This document shows positions 34,822 to 41,484 of a DNA stretch of 58,639 nucleotides, in pieces (within the stretch, counting starts at the first letter, position 1; the number at the start of each line of letters is the position of its first letter). Below the pieces are notes generated by a model. That model saw only the letters and a program-made list of their open reading frames with translations, ran no database searches and had not been told where the DNA came from. Origin of the DNA: Syntrophaceae bacterium UBA5744 (GTDB taxonomy: Bacteria; Desulfobacterota; Syntrophia; Syntrophales; UBA2192); assembly GCA_002419215.1 (NCBI GenBank), contig DIFQ01000064.1, positions 1 through 58,639 of the forward strand, written 5' to 3'. Both the position numbers and the translations under genes were made by a program.

Positions 34822-35994
34822 ATGAAAGAGTGGACCAAGCTATTATTCATCGTTTCAGCTTTCTTAGTCGCATACTATGTTCCCTGGGAACATGCCGTCA
34901 TCCGGCAATCGGGACTCGAGGCCTTTATGATGCTTCAGGACTATGCCCGAGAGCATGTCCTGACCTGCCTCGTCCCGGCCTTCTTCATCGCCGGCGCCAT
35001 CGCCTCCTTCGTCTCCCAGGCATCCGTTTTGAAGTACTTTGGAGCCAAGGCCAACAAGATCCTTTCCTATTCCGTGGCCTCCGTCTCGGGGACCGTCCTC
35101 GCCGTCTGCTCCTGCACGGTATTGCCCCTCTTTGCCGGAATCCACGCGCGGGGTGCCGGGATCGGACCGGCGACGGCCTTTCTCTATTCAGGACCGGCCA
35201 TCAACGTGCTGGCCATCATCCTGACGGCCAGGGTCCTGGGCTGGCAGATCGGCCTGGCCCGGGCTGTCGGCGCCGTCGTCTTCTCAGTCGTCGCGGGCCT
35301 CGCCATGGCCTGCATCTTCCGCAAGGAGGACGCCGCTCGCGACACGGGGGATTTCATCCTTCCGGAAGAGGACGTCAAGCAGAGGTCCATGACGCAGGAA
35401 GCCTTCTATCTGCTGACCATGGTCCTGATCCTCATTTTTGCGGCCTTTGCAAGGCCCGCACAGGGCGAAACCGGTTTCTGGCCCTTCATTTTCAGTATCA
35501 AGTGGTACATCACAGCCGCCCTGCTGATTGTCCTCGGGATCGAGCTGAAGCTGTGGTTCACCAGGAGTGAGCTCACGTGCTGGGTGGAAACGACCTGGCA
35601 GTTCGTGAAACAGATCGTCCCCCTTCTGGCAGGCGGAGTCCTGGTTGCCGGTTTCCTCCTGGGGCGGCCCGGCTTCGAAGCCCTGATCCCGGAGCATTAT
35701 ATCCACGATCTTGTGGGCGGCAACTCGCTCTGGGCCAATTTCTTCGCCGCCATAGCCGGGGCCTTCATGTACTTCGCAACCCTGACGGAGGTTCCCATCC
35801 TCCAGGGACTCATCGGCTCCGGGATGGGCCAGGGGCCTGCGCTGGCCCTCCTTCTGGCGGGCCCGGCATTATCGCTTCCCAGCATGATCGCTCTTGCGGG
35901 AATCATGGGTGTCAAAAAGACCTTCACGTACTGCGCGATCGTGGTGGTGCTGGCCACGACAACCGGCATCGGCTATGGCTGGATGATGGGATAA
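34822..35994 (+). CDS. Permease of the ArsP/DUF318 family
   Basis: 390 residues, about ten membrane helices. It has the family signature around CSCTVLPLFAGIHARGAGIG and LYSGPAINVLAI. Relatives export trivalent organoarsenicals (ArsP) or are unassigned permeases next to arsR. With arsM in the same cluster, export of methylated arsenic is a fair guess. ATG 34822 after AGGGAATGCCG; the frame is open 14 codons upstream. Confidence 0.85.
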   Translation: MKEWTKLLFIVSAFLVAYYVPWEHAVIRQSGLEAFMMLQDYAREHVLTCLVPAFFIAGAIASFVSQASVLKYFGAKANKILSYSVASVSGTVLAVCSCTVLPLFAGIHARGAGIGPATAFLYSGPAINVLAIILTARVLGWQIGLARAVGAVVFSVVAGLAMACIFRKEDAARDTGDFILPEEDVKQRSMTQEAFYLLTMVLILIFAAFARPAQGETGFWPFIFSIKWYITAALLIVLGIELKLWFTRSELTCWVETTWQFVKQIVPLLAGGVLVAGFLLGRPGFEALIPEHYIHDLVGGNSLWANFFAAIAGAFMYFATLTEVPILQGLIGSGMGQGPALALLLAGPALSLPSMIALAGIMGVKKTFTYCAIVVVLATTTGIGYGWMMG

Positions 35995-36050
35995 ACCGAG
36001 TCGGACACAGAGAAGCAGAATCGATTAAAAGATAACCGATGGAGGACATC

Positions 36051-36293
36051 ATGAAAAAAACCATACAGATCCTCGGGCCGGGCTGCCCGAAGTGCCAAAA
36101 ACTTTCCGAGGAAGCGGAAAAGGCCGCAAGGGAACTCGGTCTGGAGTACGAGATCGTCAAGGTGAAGGACCTCAAGGAGATCGCGAAGTACGGTGTCCTG
36201 ACGACCCCGGGCCTTGCCGTGGACGGCACGGTGAAGGCCGTCGGCAAGGTGCTGGACGCGCAGAAGATCAAGGAATTTCTCCGGGGCAGGTGA
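36051..36293 (+). CDS. Small thioredoxin/glutaredoxin-like protein
   Basis: 80 residues with LGPGCPKCQK (C12, C15), the redox-active archaeal-type mini-thioredoxin (MTH895/TM0996 type). TTPGLAVDG gives the cis-proline. Such genes often follow ArsP/DUF318 permeases; it could reduce the arsenate reductase. GGAGG precedes ATG 36051. Confidence 0.9.
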   Translation: MKKTIQILGPGCPKCQKLSEEAEKAARELGLEYEIVKVKDLKEIAKYGVLTTPGLAVDGTVKAVGKVLDAQKIKEFLRGR

Positions 36294-36316
36294 CCGGGAC
36301 GGAAGGAGGATTTGTG

Positions 36317-37096
36317 ATGGCGGACAGATCCATAGGGTTCATCGGGGGGGGACGGATCACGCGGATCTTTCTCGAGGCATTGAATCGAAAAAGGATGCTT
36401 CCTGCAACCGTCGTCGTCAGCGACGCAAGCGGCGAGGTCCTGCAGAAGCTCAAGGAGAAATTCCCGAAAGTTCAGACCGTGCAGGGCGACAACCCGAAAG
36501 CGGCGTGCCAGGACCTGGTGTTTCTCGCGCTGCATCCCCCGGCCGTCGGGGGCGCACTCGCGGAGATCAAGGCAACGCTCAAGCCCGGGGCCGTTCTTGT
36601 TTCCCTGGCGCCCCGGTTCACAATTAAGGCTCTCTCGGAGGGACTCGGGGGTTTCGACCGGATCGTGCGGATGATCCCGAATGCCCCCTCCGTCGTCAAT
36701 GAGGGATACAATCCCGTCGCATTCGGCCCGGGGATCACAAAAAAGGAAAAAGAGGACCTCTCCAGGTTATTCAAGAAGCTGGGCGACTGCCCCGAGGTGG
36801 GCGAGGAGAAACTCGAGGCTTATGCGATCATCACGTCTATGGGTCCCACCTATCTCTGGTTCCAGCTTTACGAGCTTCTGGAACTGGGCAAGTCCTTCGG
36901 CCTGACCGACAAGCAGGCATGGAAGGGGATCAGGAAGATGCTGAAAGGCGCTCTCGAGACCATCGATGAGTCGGGACTCTCCCCCGACGAGGTGATGGAT
37001 CTCGTCCCCGTGAAGCCCCTGGGGGAGGACGAGGCCATGATCCGCAACGCCTACCGGACGAAGCTCACGGGGCTCTACCGGAAGCTCAAAGGTTGA
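36317..37096 (+). CDS. NAD(P)-binding protein of the pyrroline-5-carboxylate reductase family
   Basis: 259 residues. N-terminal Rossmann motif IGFIGGGRITRIFLEAL, middle VRMIPNAPSVVNEGYNP, and a C-terminal helical dimerisation domain (GPTYLWFQLYELLELGKSFG). These are ProC/F420-oxidoreductase-like features, but ProC-specific C-terminal residues are not clear. Its place inside the arsenic cluster, 23 bases after the thioredoxin, suggests another substrate than P5C. AAGGAGG precedes ATG 36317. Confidence 0.75.
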   Translation: MADRSIGFIGGGRITRIFLEALNRKRMLPATVVVSDASGEVLQKLKEKFPKVQTVQGDNPKAACQDLVFLALHPPAVGGALAEIKATLKPGAVLVSLAPRFTIKALSEGLGGFDRIVRMIPNAPSVVNEGYNPVAFGPGITKKEKEDLSRLFKKLGDCPEVGEEKLEAYAIITSMGPTYLWFQLYELLELGKSFGLTDKQAWKGIRKMLKGALETIDESGLSPDEVMDLVPVKPLGEDEAMIRNAYRTKLTGLYRKLKG

Positions 37097-37141
37097 ACCG
37101 GATGGCGCTCCGGCCATTCATATCAAGGAAGGGGTTCCGCC

Positions 37142-37573
37142 ATGGAAAAGAAGAAAGTGCTTTTCGTATGCATCCACAACAGTGCCCGGAGCCAGATGGC
37201 CGAGGCCTGGATGAACCGACTCTGCGGCGACCGCTTCGAGGCCGAGAGCGCCGGCCTCGAGCCGGGGGTGCTGAACCCCCTGGCCGTGGCTGTCATGAAA
37301 GAGTCGGGGATCGACATCTCCGGGAAAGCGACCCGGAGCGTCTTCGACGTCCTGAAGGCAGGCACCCTGTTTTCTCATGTCATCACGGTCTGCGACGAGT
37401 CGGCGGCCGAGGCCTGTCCCATCTTCCCGGGACCGGCAAAACATCTTCACATGGGCTTCACGGACCCCTCGAAGATCGAAGGGACGGAGGAGGAACAGCT
37501 CGCAAGGGTCCGGGTGATCCGGGATTCCATTCGAGAGGCCGTCGAGGCTTTTTGCAGGCAGGAGCCGAACTGA
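37142..37573 (+). CDS. arsC: Arsenate reductase (low-MW phosphatase type)
   Basis: 143 residues. P-loop CIHNSARSQMAEAW (nucleophile C10) and the GTLFSHVITVCDES loop with a second cysteine, then CPIFPGPAKHLHMGFTDP. This is the thioredoxin-coupled ArsC that reduces As(V) to As(III). Same strand and close spacing with the thioredoxin genes on both sides. Confidence 0.92.
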   Translation: MEKKKVLFVCIHNSARSQMAEAWMNRLCGDRFEAESAGLEPGVLNPLAVAVMKESGIDISGKATRSVFDVLKAGTLFSHVITVCDESAAEACPIFPGPAKHLHMGFTDPSKIEGTEEEQLARVRVIRDSIREAVEAFCRQEPN

Positions 37574-37609
37574 GATTCGCAGAAACCGTTTCACGAAAGG
37601 AGGATATCC

Positions 37610-38128
37610 ATGTCGGGCGACATCGTTCAAGTTTCACTGGGTAACAGGACCATCGGAATCGTCGGGCTCAAGAAGGTGATGGAGGAGCTGGCAAAAACGG
37701 CACCGGGCAAAACGGATGCGCAATGCCGGGAGATCCTTTATCAGGGCATTGCAAACCAGAACTACATACCGCCGAAGATGGCCGAGGAATACAAGGATGC
37801 CCTGCTGAGGGCATTCAAGGCCTTCACCGGGGAAGCGGCGGAGGCAACACCTGCCGGCGGCGTCCGCATCCAGGTCCTGGGACCGGGCTGCCACAACTGC
37901 GACAGGATGGAGCAGGACGTTCGCGAGGTGCTGGCCGAGTTGAAGATTCCCGGGGATCTTTCCCACGTGACGGATCCCGCGGAAATCGAGAAATTCGGGG
38001 TTACGGGTGTCCCTGCGCTTGTCCTCAACGGGCGCATCGTCTGCGTGGGGACCGTCCCGGACCGCAAGCGGATCCGGCAGTGGCTCATCGACCTGCTGGC
38101 CTCGGGGGAGTGCAAGGCAGGCGTCTGA
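37610..38128 (+). CDS. Two-domain thioredoxin-like protein
   Basis: 172 residues. Residues 1-75 form a small helical domain (RTIGIVGLKKVMEELAKTAP, NYIPPKMAEEYKDALLRAF) that I know only as an unassigned partner of such clusters. Residues 85-170 are a mini-thioredoxin with LGPGCHNCDRM (C94, C97) and TGVPALVLNG. A redox partner of ArsC or the permease is plausible. AAAGGAGG precedes ATG. Last plus-strand gene of the arsenic run. Confidence 0.82.
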   Translation: MSGDIVQVSLGNRTIGIVGLKKVMEELAKTAPGKTDAQCREILYQGIANQNYIPPKMAEEYKDALLRAFKAFTGEAAEATPAGGVRIQVLGPGCHNCDRMEQDVREVLAELKIPGDLSHVTDPAEIEKFGVTGVPALVLNGRIVCVGTVPDRKRIRQWLIDLLASGECKAGV

Positions 38129-38216
38129 GAGGCCGCCGGCTGTCACTCATCCTTTTTCCCCGGACCCCGTCGCACTTCGCGGAACTGGGCGCGGACGCGC
38201 CCCCCGGAAACGGCCA

Positions 38217-39056
38217 TCACGATGGGGTGTGAGGCTTGATCCCAGAGACGCGGGCGCTCACAACGGTCTCGGCGGCCTGCCGCGCCAGCTCCTCCATGGT
38301 GAGGTTCATCGACTCGGCAAGGCCCGAAAGCATGGGGTCCGTCGTGATGCAGTCCACGGGAAAGGGTGCCTCGCTTTGGACCGTCACGTCCTCGAAGCCC
38401 GCCTGCCGCATGGCGCCCAGGTAGTCCTCTTTCAGGGAGGCGCCCGCCACGCAGCCGACGTAGGCGGTAACGGAGTTCTTCAGGGCGTCCGGCAGGGGCC
38501 TCGCGAGGACGATGTCGGAGACCATGAGCCTCCCCCCCGGCTTCAGCACGCGGAAGGCCTCGCGGAACACGCGGCCCTTGTCGGGGGCAAGGTTGATGAC
38601 GCAGTTGGAAAGGATGACGTCGACGCTCCCGTCCCCGACGGGCAGGTGCTCGATGTCCCCCAGCCGGAATTCCACGTTTTCGATGCCGTCCTTCCGGGCG
38701 TTCTCCCGGGCCCTCTCGACCATCCCGGGGGTCATGTCGACGCCGATGACCTTCCCCACCGGGCCGACCCGTCCGGCGGCCAGGAAACAGTCGAAGCCCG
38801 CGCCGCTTCCCAGGTCGAGGACCGTTTCGCCTTCCTTCAATGATGCCAGCGCGATGGGGTTGCCGCAGCCAAGCCCCAGGTTTGCCCCCTCGGGAACCGC
38901 CGAGAGGTCGGAATCTGCATAGCCGATCTTCTTGCCGATCTCCGTGACGACAGCAGGGCCGCCGCAGCACGACGTTGCGGAGCAGCACGAGCCGGACGCG
39001 GCGGCGATATTTCCGTATTTCTCACGGACGATGTCCTTGATGTCCTTTCCTTCCAT
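38217..39056 (-). CDS. arsM: Arsenite S-adenosylmethionine methyltransferase
   Basis: 279 residues. The SAM site is VLDLGSGAGFDCFLAAGRVG with a VDMTPGM loop. The ArsM cysteines are visible in GLGCGNP (C64), YVGCVAGA and PFPVDC; a cysteine-rich patch lies near the start (SGSCCSATSCCGG). It methylates As(III) to mono- and dimethyl arsenicals. Convergent with the plus-strand ars genes; co-directional with the AbrB-like gene 29 bases upstream. ATG 39056 has GGAGG. Confidence 0.93.
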   Translation of the reverse strand: MEGKDIKDIVREKYGNIAAASGSCCSATSCCGGPAVVTEIGKKIGYADSDLSAVPEGANLGLGCGNPIALASLKEGETVLDLGSGAGFDCFLAAGRVGPVGKVIGVDMTPGMVERARENARKDGIENVEFRLGDIEHLPVGDGSVDVILSNCVINLAPDKGRVFREAFRVLKPGGRLMVSDIVLARPLPDALKNSVTAYVGCVAGASLKEDYLGAMRQAGFEDVTVQSEAPFPVDCITTDPMLSGLAESMNLTMEELARQAAETVVSARVSGIKPHTPS

Positions 39057-39085
39057 GTCAGCCTCCGATGTCTTTACGATGTCGC

Positions 39086-39358
39086 TCAGCGGGTCATCAT
39101 GACGGGTTCGAGGAAGTCCTTCACCTTGTCGGCCAGGAAATCGGCCTTGACGAGGGTGAGACAGCAGATCTGCCCGTCCTTCTCCCAGCTGATGAGGGCG
39201 AACTTGTCGCCCGTTGCGATCCCCGCGCGATCGCGAAGCTCCTTGGGCAGGACCATCTGGCCCCGCTCGTCGACGCCAATGAGGGATTCCATACGGCAGC
39301 GGGCCTTGAAGTCTCCCGGTGCGGCGCAGCATCCCTCTTGCTTTTTCGTTTTTCCCAT
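39086..39358 (-). CDS. AbrB/SpoVT-domain protein with cysteine-rich N-terminus
   Basis: 90 residues. N-terminal cysteines (EGCCAAPGD, ARCRM), then a swapped-hairpin AbrB-type DNA-binding fold (GVDERGQMVLPKELRDRAGI, GDKFALISW) and further cysteines (QICCLTLV). This looks like a metal- or metalloid-responsive regulator of arsM; similar proteins occur beside arsM and mercury-methylation genes in anaerobes, from memory. ATG 39358 has GAGGTGA. Confidence 0.8.
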   Translation of the reverse strand: MGKTKKQEGCCAAPGDFKARCRMESLIGVDERGQMVLPKELRDRAGIATGDKFALISWEKDGQICCLTLVKADFLADKVKDFLEPVMMTR

Positions 39359-39383
39359 GGGCCCGTCACCTCGCATCCCGTTT

Positions 39384-39418
39384 ATCTGATTAATCAGTTT
39401 AATCTGATTTATCTGATT
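39384..39418. promoter_or_regulatory. Possible operator of the AbrB-arsM unit
   Basis: Perfect palindrome CTGATTAATCAG (39386-39397) plus three ATCTGATT copies (39384, 39402, 39411), 26-60 bases upstream of the AbrB-like start. Likely an autoregulation site and AT-rich promoter. Confidence 0.6.
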
Positions 39419-39469
39419 ATGTAAATCCCGTCAAGGATTTTTGCTCGCCGCCCGGGCCCCGCTCGAAAA

Positions 39470-39500
39470 AAAACCCGGGGCTTCGGTCTCCCCGGGTTTT
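39470..39500 (-). terminator. Rho-independent terminator of the selenoprotein gene
   Basis: On the minus strand AAAACCCGGGG, nine-base loop, CCCCGGGTTTT followed by further T (eight in all). Confidence 0.92.
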
Positions 39501-39523
39501 GTCCTGCAAGCCCTGCCTTCGCT

Positions 39524-40891
39524 TCAGGAGGCCGATCGGACGGCCCTGTCCGCCTGGCGGACGGCGATGAGGACGGGGTCCCAGGCATTCGAGTAAGGAG
39601 GGGCGTAGCTCAGGTCCAGGTTGATCATCTCCTGAACGGACATGCCGGCATGCAGGGCCGTGGCGAAGATGTCGATCCGCTTTGCCGCCCCCTCGATCCC
39701 CACGATCTGAGCGCCCAGCAGGCGGCCGCTGCCTTTCTCGGCCAGGGCCTTGACGGTGATCGGTCCCGCGTTGGGATAGTAGCTCGCCCGGGTGGTGCTC
39801 TCAATCTTCGCTGCGACGTGCTCCAGGCCGATGGCTTTGATCTCATGCTCCTGAAGGCCCGTCCGGGCCACCTCCCACTTGCAGATCTTGCTGGCGGCGG
39901 TGCCCACGACGCCGGGAAACGTGGCGTAGCCGCCCCCCAGGTTGATGCCCGCCACGCGGCCCTGTTTGTTTGCGATGGTCCCCAGGGCGATGTTCACGGG
40001 ACGGCGGCTCACGAGATGAAAAGACTCGACACAGTCACCCGCCGCCCAGATCCCGTCGATTGCCGTCCGCATCCGGTCGTTGACACGTATGGCATTGCGG
40101 ACGCCGAGAGGAATCCCTGCGTTGTCGGCCAAGTCCGTATTCGGGCGCACGCCGAGGCCGAGGATGACAATGTCGGCAGGGAGTGTTCTCCTGTCGGTCA
40201 CGACGGCCTTGACGCGGCCATCGGCCACCTCGAAGGCCTCGAGGGCCTCTTCCCGATAGAGATTGACGCCGGCCTCGACGAGGGCGTCGGAGACAAGGGA
40301 CCCCATGTCGGGGTCCAGCGTGTTCATGACCTGAACGCCCCGGTCCACGAGGGAAACGTCCAGCCCCCGCATCACGAGCGCTTCGGCCATCTCGAGGCCG
40401 ATGTAGCCGCCGCCGACGACAACGGCTCTCTTCGGCTGTTCCGTATCCACAGCGTCGCGGACCGTGATGCCGCTCTGGAGGGAATGAAGCCCGTAGATCC
40501 CGCGGGCCTCGTAGCCCGGCGCCCTGGGGCAGAACGGCAGGGCCCCCGTTGCGATCAGGAGCCGATCGTACGGCTCCCACCACCCCTTCTTGCTCTGCAG
40601 GCACTTCACGAGGACGCGGCGGTTTTTCGGATCGATCTCCTCGACCTCATGGAGAACCCGAGTGTCGATGCCGTAATCGGACTTGAATTCCTCGGGCGTA
40701 ACCGCAATCAGCGATTTGACATCGTCGACAACCTTGCCGACGTAGTAGGGGATGCTTCAGGCCGAGTAGGACGTGTGGGGCCCCTTCTCGAAGGCAATGA
40801 CGTCCAGATCCCCGTTCAGCCGCTTTGCCTGGGCTGCGGCGCTCATCCCCGCAGCGTCCCCGCCGATGACCACAAGCCTCTCCTTTGCCAT
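39524..40891 (-). CDS. CoA-disulfide reductase / NADH oxidase family flavoprotein, probable selenoprotein
   Basis: 455 residues if the TGA at 40759-40757 is read as selenocysteine (residue 45). Before the TGA: FAD motif VVIGGDAAGMSAAAQAKRL and HTSYSA. After it, in the same frame: SIPYYVGKVVDDVKSLIAVT and the full remainder with the NAD motif AVVVGGGYIGLEMAEALV, IWAAGDC and the C-terminal dimerisation domain. In CoADR relatives this exact position is the redox Cys (SxxxCxIPYxxG). ATG 40891 has AAGGAGG. Without recoding, only a 44-residue peptide and a headless C-terminal frame would result. Reduces disulfides (CoA, polysulfide or others) with NAD(P)H. Confidence 0.9.
40721..40756 (-). promoter_or_regulatory. 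Candidate bacterial SECIS hairpin
   Basis: Counting from the base after UGA: CGUCG (15-19) pairs with CGACG (30-34), loop GCAAGGUUGU (20-29), with two further outer pairs across a small internal loop. Position, size and the GGU in the loop fit bacterial SECIS elements, which lie inside the coding region right after UGA. Confidence 0.7.
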
Positions 40892-40952
40892 CGCTCGCAC
40901 CCTCCTTCTGCTTTCGTGTCCATATGATATCACAGAACAATCCGGGAAGTAA

Positions 40953-41186
40953 GGGATTCCCGGCAGGCGGACGGGCTGCCTGCCGACCTGTGCCTCCGTT
41001 GCGGCGGCCACGGCGCTTGCCAGGGGCAGGCCTGTTCGCGATTGCCCGAAGATCACCCGGAGCGCCATGATCGAGGAACTGGGCGGAATGCCCGAGCAGG
41101 ATCAGCACTGCGCGCTGCTTGCGGCCCGGGCGTTCCAGAGAGCCCTTCGAAGTTACGTGACGGGGAAGAAAGACAAGGCCGACTGA
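40953..41186 (+). pseudogene. 5'-truncated NifU/IscU-like scaffold remnant
   Basis: Reading from 40953 (just after an in-frame TAA) gives CLPTCASVAAATALARGRPV, then KITRSAMIEELGGMPEQDQH and CALLAARAF before the stop. This is the C-terminal half of an IscU/NifU-N-type scaffold, with the Cys in QHCALLA kept. No start codon or N-terminal half is present; the divergent selenoprotein start occupies that place. A terminator still follows. Confidence 0.7.
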
Positions 41187-41207
41187 CGCCGGAAGCGGGG
41201 AAACAGA

Positions 41208-41246
41208 AAGGGGCTGAAAAACACCGTCTTCAGCCCCTTCTTTTTT
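41208..41246 (+). terminator. Rho-independent terminator after the NifU-like remnant
   Basis: AAGGGGCTGAA, ten-base loop, TTCAGCCCCTT, then CTTTTTT. Confidence 0.9.
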
Positions 41247-41484
41247 ACGGCCATTCCTTGCGCTCAGGCCTGCCCCCCGAACCCGTTCCCCGCATGCCCT
41301 GTTCCGCGCCCTTCCGCTTGGAACATGGACATCGTCGAGGCCAGCTGCCGGGCAACGGCTAATATTCCCGCGGGAGGGGCACCAAATAACGTTTTGCAGC
41401 CCGTTGACAAATGGTGTAAGGTGCCCCTGACCGCGGCTGGCGACAGGTCGCCTGAGCGGATCATGCATCAAGGGGAGAGGATCA

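Noticed and set aside
40757..40759. TGA in the flavoprotein as a simple nonsense mutation
   Set aside because: It hits the one codon where Sec is chemically expected, the frame is intact on both sides, a fitting hairpin follows and a terminator and ribosome site remain. Kept as selenocysteine, not as pseudogene.
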